Source: Streptococcus pseudopneumoniae
GTDB lineage: Bacteria > Bacillota > Bacilli > Lactobacillales > Streptococcaceae
Assembly (NCBI RefSeq): GCF_001074155.1
Contig: NZ_JUUZ01000026.1
Span: 1-64,000 of the forward strand
Reading direction: 5' to 3'
Length of the DNA: 64,000 nucleotides
The notes under the pieces were generated by a model. That model saw nothing but the letters and a program-made list of their open reading frames with translations, searched no databases and was not told where the DNA came from. Of the stretch, positions 35,954-46,293 are shown one piece after another. Both the position numbers and the translations under genes were made by a program. Positions within the stretch are counted from its first letter, which is position 1, and each line of letters begins with the position of its first letter.

Positions 35954-36083
35954 GTTGAAGCAAATAGAGATATTTTCATTTATTTATTTTTTCAATTTTA
36001 AGTAAATGTGTAATTTCCTAAAATTTTACTCTCGAAAATGCCTTTTTTCTATGAAATAGAAGCATGTAAAAGGTATGAAATGG

Positions 36084-36112
36084 TTTACTTTTTTTCAGAA
36101 ATAAGCTATACT
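36084..36112 (+). promoter_or_regulatory. dnaG-rpoD promoter
   Basis: TTTACT (36084-36089), 17-base spacer, TATACT (36107-36112). The rest of the ~180-base gap after trpZ's terminator is AT-rich with no other signal seen. Confidence 0.7.
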
Positions 36113-36149
36113 ATATAAAGTAAACTGTGATAAAATGGAGGTATTGTCT

Positions 36150-37910
36150 ATGGTTGACAAGAGAGTCATCGAAGAAATCAAAAACAATACCAATATTGTC
36201 GAAATCATAGGAGAAGTGATTTCTTTACAAAAATCTGGACGGAACTTTTTGGGGCTCTGTCCTTTTCATGGTGAAAAGACCCCATCCTTTAACGTGGTCG
36301 AAGATAAGCAATTTTACCACTGTTTTGGTTGTGGTCGTTCTGGAGACGTCTTTAAGTTTATAGAGGAGTATCAACAAGTAACTTTTGCGGATGCGGTAAG
36401 GATGTTGGGCGAACGTCTCGGAATGCACCTTGAAGCTCCTGCACATAACCCTGTCCCACACACGTCACCCCATCAAAATCTCTACGATATGCATGACAAG
36501 GCTGCACGCTTTTATCATGCAATCCTCATGACCACTAAAATGGGTGAGGAGGCGAGAAACTATCTCTATAAACGTGGCTTGACTGATGATGTCATTAAAC
36601 ACTTTATGATTGGTCTAGCTCCAGCAGAACGCTCTTATCTTTATCAGCGTTTAGCAGACGATTATAGTGAGAAGGACTTGCTGGATTCAGGTCTATTTTA
36701 TCTATCTGAGAGTAACCAATTTTTTGATACTTTCCATAACCGGATTATATTTCCACTCTCAAACGACCAAGGAAAGGTAATTGCTTTCTCTGGACGGATT
36801 TGGCAAGAGACAGATTCTCAAACTGCCAAGTATAAAAATAGTCGAGCGACGGCGATTTTTAACAAGAGTTACGAATTATATCATTTAGATAGGGTAAAAA
36901 AAGGCTCAGGGAAAGCTCCTGAAATTTATCTGATGGAAGGCTTTATGGATGTTATTGCAGCCTACCGTGCTGGTATTGAAAATGCAGTTGCTTCCATGGG
37001 AACGGCCTTGACCGCTGAACACGTCGAACATCTCAAACGCTTTACAAAAAAAGTGATTATCACTTATGACGGTGATAAGGCAGGACAGGCTGCAACTGCC
37101 AAAGCTCTAGATGAACTTGGCGATTTTCCTGCTCAGATTGTCCAGATTCCTGATGCAATGGATCCTGATGAGTATTTACAAAAGAATTCTCCAGAGGATT
37201 TGGCTTATCTTTTATTCAATACTCGAATCAGTCCGATTGAGTTTTATATCCATCATTACAAACCTAGTAATGGTGAAAATCTCCAAGCACAGATTGAGTT
37301 CATTGAGAAAATTGCACCTCTTATCGTCAAAGAACCTTCTATCACAGCCCAGAACACCTATATTCATTTGTTGACGGATCATTTACCATCTTTTGATTAT
37401 CAACAAGTTGAGCACATTATCAACGAAAGTCGTGTCAGACAAAGACAAGAAAAAGTGAAGCAGGTTGTTAATCCGACACCAATTACTATGTCGGTTTCTA
37501 AACAATTGACGGCAGTCATGAGAGCTGAAGCACATATTCTTTATCGTATGATGGAGCACCCCCTTGTGTTGAATGATTATCGTTTGAGAGATGATTTTGT
37601 ATTTGAAACTCCAGAGTTTCAGACCTTGTATGGACTCTTGATTGATAATGGTTCGATTTCTTCTGAAGACTTGGCAAATCAGACTAGAGAAGTGGAAAAT
37701 GCTTGGTACCAGGTGTTAGCTTTGGATCTACCTTCTGAGATGTCTCCAGAAGAACTAAAGGAAGTGGAGGAGTCTCGTAATCGTGCTCTTCTAAATCAAC
37801 AAAACTTGCTAATTAAAAAGAAAGTTCAGGAAGCTAGTCATGTAGGCGACACAGATGCTGCTTTAGAAGAGCTTGAACGCTTAATTGCCCAAAAAAGAAG
37901 AATGGAGTAA
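36150..37910 (+). CDS. dnaG: DNA primase
   Basis: A 586-residue primase making RNA primers for lagging-strand synthesis. The zinc ribbon C37-H40-C58-C61 ([24 protein letters not shown]) is complete. The TOPRIM domain follows ([18 protein letters not shown] and TYDGDKAGQ acidic sites), and the C-terminal part binds helicase. ATG at 36150 is used: TGGAGG at 36136-36141 is its ribosome site, so the in-frame ATG at 36135 is not the start. rpoD follows after 2 bases. Confidence 0.96.
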   Translation: MVDKRVIEEIKNNTNIVEIIGEVISLQKSGRNFLGLCPFHGEKTPSFNVVEDKQFYHCFGCGRSGDVFKFIEEYQQVTFADAVRMLGERLGMHLEAPAHNPVPHTSPHQNLYDMHDKAARFYHAILMTTKMGEEARNYLYKRGLTDDVIKHFMIGLAPAERSYLYQRLADDYSEKDLLDSGLFYLSESNQFFDTFHNRIIFPLSNDQGKVIAFSGRIWQETDSQTAKYKNSRATAIFNKSYELYHLDRVKKGSGKAPEIYLMEGFMDVIAAYRAGIENAVASMGTALTAEHVEHLKRFTKKVIITYDGDKAGQAATAKALDELGDFPAQIVQIPDAMDPDEYLQKNSPEDLAYLLFNTRISPIEFYIHHYKPSNGENLQAQIEFIEKIAPLIVKEPSITAQNTYIHLLTDHLPSFDYQQVEHIINESRVRQRQEKVKQVVNPTPITMSVSKQLTAVMRAEAHILYRMMEHPLVLNDYRLRDDFVFETPEFQTLYGLLIDNGSISSEDLANQTREVENAWYQVLALDLPSEMSPEELKEVEESRNRALLNQQNLLIKKKVQEASHVGDTDAALEELERLIAQKRRME

Positions 37911-37912
37911 GA

Positions 37913-39022
37913 ATGGCAAAAAAACAAAAAGAAGTAACAACTTTTGATGTCCAAGTTGCAGAATTTATTCGTAACCATAAGAAAACTGGTACTGCGACAG
38001 ATGATGAAATTAACAATGTCCTTGTAATTCCTTTTGCTCTTGATGTAGAAGGTATTGAGAACCTTTTGCAACGGATTCAAGATGCAGGTATTGCAATCAC
38101 TGATAACGAAGGAAATCCGAGTGAACGTGTCTTAAGTACAGAGGAAGAACCAGAACTTAGCGATGAAGACTTAATTGGTTCAACATCTGCCAAAGTCAAT
38201 GACCCTGTTCGTATGTATTTGAAGGAAATTGGTGTCGTACCTCTTCTTACTAACGAAGAAGAAAAAGAATTGGCTCTTGCTGTTGAAGCAGGAGATGTTG
38301 AAGCGAAACAACGTCTAGCAGAGGCTAACCTTCGTTTGGTAGTTTCTATCGCGAAACGCTATGTTGGACGAGGTATGCAATTCCTTGATTTGATCCAAGA
38401 AGGAAATATGGGATTGATGAAGGCCGTTGATAAGTTTGACTATTCAAAAGGATTCAAATTCTCAACTTATGCAACTTGGTGGATTCGTCAGGCCATTACG
38501 CGTGCCATTGCTGACCAAGCTCGTACCATTCGTATTCCAGTTCACATGGTAGAAACTATCAACAAGCTTGTTCGTGAACAGCGTAACCTTCTTCAAGAAT
38601 TGGGACAAGATCCTACTCCTGAACAAATTGCTGAACGTATGGATATGACTCCTGACAAGGTTCGTGAAATTTTAAAGATTGCGCAAGAACCAGTTTCTCT
38701 TGAGACACCAATTGGGGAAGAGGACGATAGTCATCTTGGTGACTTTATCGAAGACGAAGTGATTGAAAATCCAGTGGACTACACAACTCGTATTGTCTTG
38801 CGTGAGCAGTTGGACGAAGTGCTAGACACCTTGACTGACCGTGAAGAAAATGTTCTTCGTCTACGTTTCGGTCTTGATGATGGTAAAATGCGTACTCTAG
38901 AAGATGTGGGTAAAGTCTTCAATGTCACTCGTGAGCGTATCCGTCAGATTGAGGCAAAAGCATTGAGAAAACTTCGCCAACCAAGTAGAAGCAAACCGCT
39001 TCGTGACTTTATCGAGGATTAA
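37913..39022 (+). CDS. rpoD: primary sigma factor RpoD (SigA)
   Basis: A 369-residue housekeeping sigma factor. Region 1.2 follows the N-terminus ([16 protein letters not shown]), region 2 with the -10-binding helix is at about 135-205 ([17 protein letters not shown]), and region 4 with the -35 HTH near the end ([18 protein letters not shown]). It directs most promoters in this window. The dnaG-rpoD pair is the conserved macromolecular synthesis operon. Confidence 0.97.
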   Translation: MAKKQKEVTTFDVQVAEFIRNHKKTGTATDDEINNVLVIPFALDVEGIENLLQRIQDAGIAITDNEGNPSERVLSTEEEPELSDEDLIGSTSAKVNDPVRMYLKEIGVVPLLTNEEEKELALAVEAGDVEAKQRLAEANLRLVVSIAKRYVGRGMQFLDLIQEGNMGLMKAVDKFDYSKGFKFSTYATWWIRQAITRAIADQARTIRIPVHMVETINKLVREQRNLLQELGQDPTPEQIAERMDMTPDKVREILKIAQEPVSLETPIGEEDDSHLGDFIEDEVIENPVDYTTRIVLREQLDEVLDTLTDREENVLRLRFGLDDGKMRTLEDVGKVFNVTRERIRQIEAKALRKLRQPSRSKPLRDFIED

Positions 39023-39039
39023 GATAGAGGAGACTGAAT

Positions 39040-39369
39040 ATGGCTTACACAGAAGAGCAAATTGAAAACATCAAAACACGGATTTTAACAGCTCTAGAAG
39101 AAGTTATCGACCCAGAATTAGGAATCGATATCGTCAACCTAGGTCTGATTTATGAGATTCGATTTGATGGTGATACCGGTGATACTGAGATTGATATGAC
39201 CTTAACGACTATGGGTTGTCCATTAGCAGACCTCTTGACCGATCAAATTTATGATGCAATGACAGATGTACCAGAGGTTACTAACGTTGAAGTAAAATTA
39301 GTTTGGTATCCAGCTTGGACGGTTGAAAAAATGAGTCGCTATGCACGTATCGCTTTAGGTATTAAATAG
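39040..39369 (+). CDS. MIP18/DUF59 family iron-sulfur assembly protein
   Basis: A 109-residue metal-sulfur cluster biosynthesis-type protein (PaaD/SufT-like DUF59). It has the conserved VIDPELGIDIVNLGLIYEI segment (about 21-39) and the invariant cysteine in TTMGCPLAD (C58). Relatives take part in Fe-S cluster maturation and transfer; the target is not known. AGGAGAC site, 17 bases after rpoD, last gene of that transcript. Confidence 0.88.
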   Translation: MAYTEEQIENIKTRILTALEEVIDPELGIDIVNLGLIYEIRFDGDTGDTEIDMTLTTMGCPLADLLTDQIYDAMTDVPEVTNVEVKLVWYPAWTVEKMSRYARIALGIK

Positions 39370-39375
39370 AATGAT

Positions 39376-39437
39376 ATAAAAAAGAAATAGTATAAGTGTT
39401 AGGAAATTCCCTAGCTTTTATGCTATCTCTTTTTTAA
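39376..39437 (+). terminator. terminator after the dnaG-rpoD transcript
   Basis: AAAAAAGAAATAGTATAA and TTATGCTATCTCTTTTTT form a long imperfect stem around an inner AGG...CCT pairing, ending in T6. Confidence 0.75.
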
Positions 39438-39464
39438 TTTGCTGATTTTCTTTCAATAAAATGA

Positions 39465-39470
39465 TATAAT
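39465..39470 (+). promoter_or_regulatory. -10 box immediately before cpoA (leaderless start)
   Basis: TATAAT ends only 7 bases before the ATG at 39478, so the transcript should begin at or next to the start codon. No ribosome site is present. Confidence 0.6.
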
Positions 39471-39477
39471 GGATAGT

Positions 39478-40521
39478 ATGGAAAAAGAGAAATTACGCAT
39501 CAACATGCTAAGTTCGAGTGAAAAGGTAGCAGGACAAGGAGTTTCTGGAGCTTACCGTGAACTTGTGCAACTTTTAAAACGTGATGCGAAAGACCAACTA
39601 ATTGTAACGGAGAATCTTCCTGTAGAAGCTGATGTTACTCATTTTCATACAATCGACCTTCCTTATTATCTGTCAACTTTTCAAAAGAAGCGTTCAGGTC
39701 GTAGGATTGGTTATGTCCACTTCTTGCCTGACACCTTAGAAGGTAGTTTGAAGATTCCATTCTTTCTAAAAGGGATTGTTAAGCGCTATGTGTTTTCTTT
39801 TTATGACCGTATGGAACACTTGGTTGTGGTTAATCCTACTTTTATCGAAGATTTGGTTGCAGCTGGTATTCCTCGTGAAAAGGTGACCTATATCCCTAAC
39901 TTTGTTAACAAAGAAAAATGGCACCCACTTTCTGCAGAAAAAGTAAGGCAACTTCGACAAGATATGGGATTGAACGAAAATCAATTTGTAGTAGTAGGAG
40001 CTGGGCAGGTTCAGAAGCGTAAGGGAATCGATGATTTCATTACTCTTGCTGAGGAACTACCGGACATCACCTTTATTTGGGCTGGAGGCTTCTCATTTGG
40101 TGGGATTACAGATGGTTATGAACGCTATAAAAAAATTATGGATAATCCTCCAGAAAATCTGATTTTCCCTGGAATTGTTGAGCCAGAAAGGATGAAAGAA
40201 CTGTATGCCTTGGCAGATCTGTTCTTACTTCCTAGCTATAATGAGCTCTTTCCAATGACTATTCTAGAAGCTGCGAGTTGTGAAGCTCCCATTATGCTTC
40301 GGGACTTAGATCTTTATAAGGTGATTCTAGAAGGCAATTACAGACCAACCACCGATGTGGAAGAGATGAAACACGCTATTATGGAATATAGAGAGCATCC
40401 AGAAGCTTTGAAAGAATTGAAAGAAAAGGCCAAGGCTATTTCAAGAGAATACTCAGAGGAGCATCTCCTTGAAATCTGGCTAAAATTCTATCGGGAGCAA
40501 GCGGCTTTAGGAAAAAAATGA
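39478..40521 (+). CDS. cpoA: glycosyltransferase family 4, galactosyl-glucosyl-diacylglycerol synthase CpoA-like
   Basis: A 347-residue GT4 enzyme. The C-terminal nucleotide-sugar domain has AGQVQKRKGIDDFI and the E-x7-E motif (YNELFPMTILEAAS). Gene order with the next glycosyltransferase and obgE matches pneumococcal cpoA, which adds galactose to glucosyl-diacylglycerol, a membrane glycolipid and lipoteichoic acid anchor precursor; cpoA mutations affect beta-lactam susceptibility there. An upstream in-frame ATG at 39469 overlaps the -10 box and cannot be transcribed, so 39478 is the start. Confidence 0.85.
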   Translation: MEKEKLRINMLSSSEKVAGQGVSGAYRELVQLLKRDAKDQLIVTENLPVEADVTHFHTIDLPYYLSTFQKKRSGRRIGYVHFLPDTLEGSLKIPFFLKGIVKRYVFSFYDRMEHLVVVNPTFIEDLVAAGIPREKVTYIPNFVNKEKWHPLSAEKVRQLRQDMGLNENQFVVVGAGQVQKRKGIDDFITLAEELPDITFIWAGGFSFGGITDGYERYKKIMDNPPENLIFPGIVEPERMKELYALADLFLLPSYNELFPMTILEAASCEAPIMLRDLDLYKVILEGNYRPTTDVEEMKHAIMEYREHPEALKELKEKAKAISREYSEEHLLEIWLKFYREQAALGKK

Positions 40522-40529
40522 GGTAGTAT

Positions 40530-41846
40530 ATGCGAATTGGATTATTTACAGATACTTATTTCCCACAGGTTTCGGGTGTTGCAACCAGTATTCGAACCTT
40601 AAAAACAGAGCTTGAAAAGCAAGGGCATGCAGTCTTTATCTTCACGACAACCGATAAGGATGTCAATCGTTATGAAGACTGGCAGATTATTCGTATTCCT
40701 AGTGTTCCTTTCTTTGCCTTTAAAGACCGTCGTTTCGCTTACCGTGGATTTACGAAAGCTCTTGAGATTGCTAAACAATACAAACTCGATATTATTCATA
40801 CCCAAACTGAATTTTCTCTTGGTTTATTGGGAATTTGGATTGCTCGAGAACTGAAAATTCCAGTCATTCATACATATCATACCCAGTACGAGGATTATGT
40901 TCACTATATTGCTAAGGGGATGTTGATTCGTCCAAGTATGGTCAAATATCTTGTTCGAGGTTTTTTGCATGACGTTGATGGAGTCATTTGTCCAAGTGAA
41001 ATTGTACGCGATCTTTTATCTGACTATAAGGTAAAAGTTGAAAAGCGTGTTATTCCTACTGGAATTGAACTTGCCAAATTTGAACGCCCTGAGATTGGTC
41101 CTGAACACATTAGTGACTTAAGGGATAAACTAGGGATCCAACAAGACGAAAAGATGCTTCTAAGTCTTTCTCGAGTTTCTTACGAGAAGAACATTCAAGC
41201 AGTTCTTACAGCTTTACCAGATGTCTTAAAAGAAGAACCAAATGTTAAACTGGTTGTAGCTGGAGATGGACCTTATTTAGACAATCTTAAGGAGCAAGCA
41301 GAAGATTTAAAAATTCAAGATTCTGTTATCTTTACAGGTATGATTCCGCCAAATGAGACGGCACTTTATTATAAGGCAGCTGATTTCTTCATATCAGCTT
41401 CTACAAGTGAGACTCAGGGATTGACTTATCTGGAAAGTTTAGCTAGTAAGACACCTGTCATTGCCCATGGTAATCCTTATTTGGATAATCTCATCAATGA
41501 TAAAATGTTCGGAACTCTTTATTATGAGGAAAGAGACTTGGCAGGAGCTATTCTTGAGGCTTTACTTGCTACACCGTCAATGGATGAAAAACACTTGGCT
41601 GAAAAATTATATGAAATTTCTGCTGAGAATTTTGGTAGAAGAGTCCATGAATTTTATCTAGACGTCATTATTTCAAATAATTTTGCTAAAGAAACAGGGG
41701 CTGACGAACCTGTTACAAAACGTATTTTAAAGACAGTCTTCTATATTCCGCAACAGGCTGTTACTATGCCAGTTAAAGGTTCGAAGCGTATGCTTAAGGC
41801 ATCTAGAAAACAATTAAGAAATTTAAGAAAATATTTAAATGATTAA
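40530..41846 (+). CDS. glycosyltransferase family 4, 1,2-diacylglycerol 3-glucosyltransferase
   Basis: A 438-residue GT4 enzyme starting MRIGLFTDTYFPQVSGVATSI. Key sites are HTYHTQYEDY, LSRVSYEKNIQ, and the E-x7-E region STSETQGLTYLESLAS. A basic C-terminal tail (GSKRMLKASRKQLRNLRKYL) should bind the anionic membrane. By family and context it makes alpha-glucosyl-diacylglycerol, the substrate of the CpoA-like enzyme 8 bases upstream. The two form a membrane glycolipid pathway. Confidence 0.87.
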   Translation: MRIGLFTDTYFPQVSGVATSIRTLKTELEKQGHAVFIFTTTDKDVNRYEDWQIIRIPSVPFFAFKDRRFAYRGFTKALEIAKQYKLDIIHTQTEFSLGLLGIWIARELKIPVIHTYHTQYEDYVHYIAKGMLIRPSMVKYLVRGFLHDVDGVICPSEIVRDLLSDYKVKVEKRVIPTGIELAKFERPEIGPEHISDLRDKLGIQQDEKMLLSLSRVSYEKNIQAVLTALPDVLKEEPNVKLVVAGDGPYLDNLKEQAEDLKIQDSVIFTGMIPPNETALYYKAADFFISASTSETQGLTYLESLASKTPVIAHGNPYLDNLINDKMFGTLYYEERDLAGAILEALLATPSMDEKHLAEKLYEISAENFGRRVHEFYLDVIISNNFAKETGADEPVTKRILKTVFYIPQQAVTMPVKGSKRMLKASRKQLRNLRKYLND

Positions 41847-41872
41847 TCAAATCAAAGAAAGGATATAAAAAT

Positions 41873-42064
41873 ATGCAAAAGAAATTTATGAGAAGTGGTA
41901 GAGATCAAAAAATCGGTGGTGTATGCGCTGGTTTAGCACATTATTTTGATATTGACCCTACAATCGTACGTGTTATTTGGGGAGTTTTGGCTTTCTGTTA
42001 TGGCGCAGGACTTATTGCTTACTTGATCTTGTGGGCAATCGCTCCTGTATCTGATGAGTATTAA
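41873..42064 (+). CDS. PspC domain-containing small membrane protein
   Basis: A 63-residue protein of the phage-shock-protein C type: basic start (MQKKFMRSGRDQK), the signature IGGVCAGLAHYFDIDPTIVRVIWGV (in two parts, about 15-39) and a hydrophobic helix to the end. In other bacteria PspC-domain proteins respond to envelope stress. AAGGA site, 26 bases after the glycosyltransferase. Confidence 0.88.
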   Translation: MQKKFMRSGRDQKIGGVCAGLAHYFDIDPTIVRVIWGVLAFCYGAGLIAYLILWAIAPVSDEY

Positions 42065-42093
42065 TATTAGAGTATTAGAGTAAAGGAGAAAAC

Positions 42094-42228
42094 ATGGCAT
42101 TCGGTGATAATGGTAAACGTAAAAAAACATTCTTTGAAAAACTTACAATGTTTGTCGTATTAATCATGTTGTTTGTTACTTTAGCCGGTATTTTTGCGAC
42201 TGCAATTGGTGTATTTAGTAGATTCTAA
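42094..42228 (+). CDS. DUF4044-type small membrane protein (44 aa)
   Basis: A 44-residue protein read from ATG 42094 after a good AAAGGAGAA site: basic start (MAFGDNGKRKKTFFEKL), then a single membrane helix (VVLIMLFVTLAGIFATAIGV) and RF end. It resembles the short DUF4044 proteins found between the glycosyltransferases and obgE in streptococci. Function unknown. Confidence 0.75.
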   Translation: MAFGDNGKRKKTFFEKLTMFVVLIMLFVTLAGIFATAIGVFSRF

Positions 42229-42267
42229 ATTGCTAGTTGTAGGATTTATTTCAAATAGTTGGTGACT

Positions 42268-42285
42268 GGGATTTCCCAGCCCTTT
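42268..42285 (+). terminator. weak hairpin upstream of obgE
   Basis: CTGGGATTTCCCAG followed by CCTTTTTA. A short stem with a T run, 20 bases before obgE: a possible attenuating terminator. Confidence 0.4.
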
Positions 42286-42303
42286 TTAAAGTGAGAAAAG
42301 AAT

Positions 42304-43614
42304 ATGAGTATGTTTTTAGATACAGCCAAGATTAAAGTTAAGGCTGGTAATGGTGGCGATGGCATGGTTGCCTTTCGTCGTGAAAAATATGTCCCTAACG
42401 GAGGACCTTGGGGTGGTGATGGAGGACGTGGTGGTAACGTTGTTTTCGTTGTAGACGAAGGCTTGCGTACCCTTATGGACTTCCGTTACAATCGTCATTT
42501 TAAGGCCCAATCAGGTGAAAAAGGGATGACAAAAGGAATGCATGGCCGAGGGGCAGAAGACTTGATTGTCCGTGTACCTCAAGGGACAACTGTGCGTGAT
42601 GCTGAGACTGGGAAAGTTCTCACTGATTTGATAGAGAACGGACAAGAGTTCATCGTAGCTCACGGTGGTCGTGGTGGTCGCGGAAATATCCGTTTTGCAA
42701 CGCCTAAAAATCCTGCGCCAGAAATCTCAGAAAACGGAGAACCTGGTCAAGAACGTGAATTACAGTTAGAACTTAAAATCCTTGCTGATGTTGGTTTGGT
42801 TGGATTCCCATCTGTTGGTAAATCAACTTTACTTAGTGTTATCACATCTGCAAAACCCAAGATTGGTGCCTACCACTTTACAACAATCGTTCCTAATCTT
42901 GGTATGGTACGTACTCAATCAGGTGAGTCCTTTGCAGTAGCAGACCTTCCTGGATTGATTGAAGGTGCTAGCCAAGGTGTTGGCTTAGGGACCCAGTTCC
43001 TTCGCCATATCGAGCGTACTCGCGTTATTCTTCATATCATTGACATGTCAGCTAGTGAAGGACGTGATCCTTACGAGGACTATCTAGCTATCAATAAGGA
43101 ACTTGAATCTTACAATCTTCGTCTGATGGAGCGTCCACAAATCATTGTTGCCAATAAAATGGATATGCCTGAGAGTCAGGAAAACCTTGAAGAGTTCAAG
43201 AAAAAATTGGCTGCTAATTATGATGAATTTGAAGAATTACCACCAATCTTCCCAATTTCAGGTTTGACTAAGCAAGGTCTTGCACCTTTATTAGATGCAA
43301 CGGCTGAACTTCTTGATAAAACGCCAGAATTTCTTCTTTATGATGAGTCAGAGATGGAAGAAGAGGTTTACTATGGCTTTGATGAGGAAGAAAAACCATT
43401 TGAGATTGGTCGTGATGATGATGCAACTTGGGTTCTTTCAGGTGAAAAACTCATGAAACTCTTTAATATGACTAACTTTGACCGTGATGAGTCTGTCATG
43501 AAATTTGCGCGTCAGTTGCGTGGTATGGGAGTTGATGAAGCTCTTCGTGCTCGTGGTGCTAAGGACGGCGACCTTGTCCGTATTGGAAAATTTGAGTTTG
43601 AATTTGTAGACTAG
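42304..43614 (+). CDS. obgE: GTPase ObgE/CgtA
   Basis: A 436-residue essential GTPase in 50S assembly and stress response. The Gly-rich Obg fold spans about 1-158 ([34 protein letters not shown]). The G domain has GFPSVGKST (about 168-176), DLPGLIEGA and NKMD, and a C-terminal OCT domain spans about 350-430. The ribosome site is weak (GTGAGAAAAG). A small protein gene follows after 9 bases. Confidence 0.96.
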   Translation: MSMFLDTAKIKVKAGNGGDGMVAFRREKYVPNGGPWGGDGGRGGNVVFVVDEGLRTLMDFRYNRHFKAQSGEKGMTKGMHGRGAEDLIVRVPQGTTVRDAETGKVLTDLIENGQEFIVAHGGRGGRGNIRFATPKNPAPEISENGEPGQERELQLELKILADVGLVGFPSVGKSTLLSVITSAKPKIGAYHFTTIVPNLGMVRTQSGESFAVADLPGLIEGASQGVGLGTQFLRHIERTRVILHIIDMSASEGRDPYEDYLAINKELESYNLRLMERPQIIVANKMDMPESQENLEEFKKKLAANYDEFEELPPIFPISGLTKQGLAPLLDATAELLDKTPEFLLYDESEMEEEVYYGFDEEEKPFEIGRDDDATWVLSGEKLMKLFNMTNFDRDESVMKFARQLRGMGVDEALRARGAKDGDLVRIGKFEFEFVD

Positions 43615-43623
43615 GAGATAGCT

Positions 43624-43785
43624 ATGGGTGATAAACCAATATCTTTCCGAGATGCTGATGGAAATTTTGTTTCTGCAGCAGACGTCTGGAATGAAAAGAA
43701 ATTAGAAGAACTTTTTAATCGCCTCAATCCAAATAGAGCTTTGAGACTTGCGAGAATGAAGAAACAAGCCGAAGAAAAAAAATAA
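43624..43785 (+). CDS. small conserved protein downstream of obgE (53 aa)
   Basis: A 53-residue soluble, charged protein starting MGDKPISFRDADGNFVSAAD and ending in a Lys/Glu-rich helix. A small uncharacterised gene at this place is conserved in pneumococci. AGGAG lies 5 bases before the ATG, in the obgE tail region. Function unknown; co-expression with obgE is the only hint. Confidence 0.75.
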   Translation: MGDKPISFRDADGNFVSAADVWNEKKLEELFNRLNPNRALRLARMKKQAEEKK

Positions 43786-43794
43786 GAATAAAAG

Positions 43795-43823
43795 AACCCG
43801 TGATATTTTTATCACGGGTTTTT
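43795..43823. terminator. bidirectional terminator between obgE and pepX
   Basis: AACCCGTGAT-ATTTT-TATCACGGGTTTTT, perfect stem, usable by both convergent transcripts. Confidence 0.9.
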
Positions 43824-43834
43824 AAGTTTACTAA

Positions 43835-46114
43835 CTATTTTTGATATGGAATCTCTAGATTAGAATTAGCAAGATCTACAGTTAATCGATAGTCTGTATT
43901 GTCACGTATAGTAATCTCAAAGTCAGTAGTATAAAGAACGAGACGGAGAGTATCGCCTTCTTTTAGTTTATAAATAGTTGGCTGTAATTCAAATTGGAAT
44001 TCCATCCATTCATCTGGTTTAACTTCTTCAATTTTCAATAAATCATGACGATTTTGAAGATTGAGATAGCCTTTGGTGATAACACGTTGGGCATTTGGGC
44101 TAAATGGTAGCTCGCAAAGGTTTTCCAGCATATGGTAACGACCATTATCAATAGTACGAGCAGCCAAGACTCCAGGATAAGGTTGAAGGTATTTCTTTTG
44201 ACCAAGTTCGAGAAGTTGAGAAGAGAGAAGACCTTTATTGGTACTTGACTTGAGACGAAGGTTTAGTTTAACACGACCATTGATATGAAGATCTTCAGTC
44301 ACTGGAAGATCAATGGTAATCTGATTCACCTTACCTTGATAAAGTTCATTGTTAAAGGTTTGGTAAGTCTTTCCAAATCGTTCGAAGTCAGAATCTTGGT
44401 AATGATTTTCAATGACAGCTTCCTCAGTACCTAAAGAGAAAGTTTTATGGTCAGTTTGATTTCCAAAATCTTCAAGTGACAGCCAAGTTTGAGGATTAGT
44501 ATTATCTTGCCAAACGACTTTTGGAAGTTGGTAGTCAGTGTTTTGACCCAATAATTTCTGCGTCAAAAGAGCATTCATGGATTCACGGAAATCAATAGAC
44601 TGCCAGTTGTTCATATAAACATGGGCGCCGTTATGGTAAAAGAGATGTTTATTAATATGACTTGGAAGAGCATTGAACATTTGATAGACATGAAGTGGTT
44701 TTACATTCCAGTCTTGTGACCCGTGTGTGAAGACAACCTCGGCTTTGACCTTATGGGCATTGAGCAGATAGTTGCGGTCATGCCAGAATTGGTTATAATC
44801 ACCAGTCTTACGGTCTAGATTTTTCTTAAGCTCTTTTATGGCAGCTTTGTGATCTTCATTTCCACGAATATAGTCACCAGCTAGGAGATTGCGTGAATAA
44901 GTTAATTCATCTAATGAATCGAAGTCTTCACCTGGATAACCTCCAGGGCTTGTGACAAGACCATTTTCACGGTAATAGTTGTACCATGATGAAATCCCTG
45001 CTTCAGCAATGATGACCTCTAAACCATCAACTCCTGTAGTAGCAAGACCATTGGACATTGTTCCTAGGTAAGAAAGACCAGTAGTTGCGACTTTACCATT
45101 TGACCAGTCTGCCTTTACTTGACGTTTACGACTATGGTCTGTGAAGGCACGGCAACGGCCATTGAGCCAATCAATGACATTTTTATAAGCTTCAACTTGT
45201 CGGTAGTCACCATTTGGCATCAGACCTTGTGAATCCTTGGTTCCAAGACCTGATACATAGATATTTGCAAAACCTCTTGGAAGGAAGTAATCATTAAGTG
45301 TGTAGCTACTATTGATATGATTGAGTTTTTCTTCGGCTTCAGCCACAAGATCGGCTTGGCCAACTGGCTCAACAAAAGAAACACTAGGTTCTTCTAAGAT
45401 AATCTCGTGAGGTTCTTTGACTGCTAATTCCCCTTCCATTTTGTAGAGGGCCTTATCACTAGCCTTATCATTGGTTCCCTGGTGGTATGGACTTGCAGTC
45501 ATGACTGCTGGAATTTTGCCATGGTAAGATGGACGGATGATGTTAACCTTGACTAAATCAGGTAAATCATCATTATCAGAATCTATACGACTTTCTACAT
45601 AAACTACCTCACGAATAGCATTGTTTGCAGAGAATGTTGCCAAACTCTTTCCATTGAAGTAGTGGTAATCATTGTCCTCAGGGATAAGACCATCACTAAC
45701 TAGCTGATCGATCAAGGTATTTCCCTTTTTAGTGCGCGTGTTAAGAAGTTGATAGAGGTTATCAACCAAATCCCCAAAGACGATAGGAAGTCCTGTTTCT
45801 TGATGAAAGGTTAGACCATCTTCGAAGTCTATAAGGTAGCTGAATCCAAGCAACTGAAAAACTACGGTATAAAATATTTCTGCAGTTAATTCACGATCAG
45901 AATTGAAGAAAGTGAGTAGGTCAGTCTCCTTATCAACCGCCAAAGTTGAGAGGGGATAATCCGTATTTTTGTAATTGAAAAAACAAGTTCTAACAAAAGC
46001 TTCAAACTGTTCTTTATCAGAATTTGATTGATCAAGCTTGAACCCAAGACTGGATAATTCTTGTAAAGCTTGTTGCTGGATTACAGAATAGTAACTGAAT
46101 TGATTAAAACGCAT
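43835..46114 (-). CDS. pepX: Xaa-Pro dipeptidyl-peptidase PepX
   Basis: A 759-residue serine peptidase releasing X-Pro dipeptides from peptide N-termini, important for using proline-rich peptides. The catalytic triad lines up with the lactococcal enzyme: S348 (GLSYLG), D468 (GSQDWNVKP) and H498 (NGAHVY). ATG at 46114 follows AAAGGAGATG; an upstream in-frame ATG at 46141 lies before that site. An extended -10 TGT-TATAAT (plus-strand 46147-46152) faces the gene. Single-gene unit. Confidence 0.95.
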   Translation of the reverse strand: MRFNQFSYYSVIQQQALQELSSLGFKLDQSNSDKEQFEAFVRTCFFNYKNTDYPLSTLAVDKETDLLTFFNSDRELTAEIFYTVVFQLLGFSYLIDFEDGLTFHQETGLPIVFGDLVDNLYQLLNTRTKKGNTLIDQLVSDGLIPEDNDYHYFNGKSLATFSANNAIREVVYVESRIDSDNDDLPDLVKVNIIRPSYHGKIPAVMTASPYHQGTNDKASDKALYKMEGELAVKEPHEIILEEPSVSFVEPVGQADLVAEAEEKLNHINSSYTLNDYFLPRGFANIYVSGLGTKDSQGLMPNGDYRQVEAYKNVIDWLNGRCRAFTDHSRKRQVKADWSNGKVATTGLSYLGTMSNGLATTGVDGLEVIIAEAGISSWYNYYRENGLVTSPGGYPGEDFDSLDELTYSRNLLAGDYIRGNEDHKAAIKELKKNLDRKTGDYNQFWHDRNYLLNAHKVKAEVVFTHGSQDWNVKPLHVYQMFNALPSHINKHLFYHNGAHVYMNNWQSIDFRESMNALLTQKLLGQNTDYQLPKVVWQDNTNPQTWLSLEDFGNQTDHKTFSLGTEEAVIENHYQDSDFERFGKTYQTFNNELYQGKVNQITIDLPVTEDLHINGRVKLNLRLKSSTNKGLLSSQLLELGQKKYLQPYPGVLAARTIDNGRYHMLENLCELPFSPNAQRVITKGYLNLQNRHDLLKIEEVKPDEWMEFQFELQPTIYKLKEGDTLRLVLYTTDFEITIRDNTDYRLTVDLANSNLEIPYQK

Positions 46115-46278
46115 GGACATCTCCTTTAAAGATTCATTCAAAAGTTATTATAACAAAAAAGCTAGGAAAATGATAGAATCAGCTGATATAGAAAGGCTAA
46201 ATTACTATTATTTTAACAGAGTTTAAGAGAGTGTTTTAACAAGCTCTATCTTGATTTTTTGAGTATCCTAAAAGGTTA

Positions 46279-46287
46279 TGCTATACT
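46279..46287 (+). promoter_or_regulatory. extended -10 promoter of mutY (leaderless start)
   Basis: TGC-TATACT (-10 at 46282-46287) followed by 6 bases and the ATG at 46294. No ribosome site. Confidence 0.6.
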
Positions 46288-46293
46288 AGATAT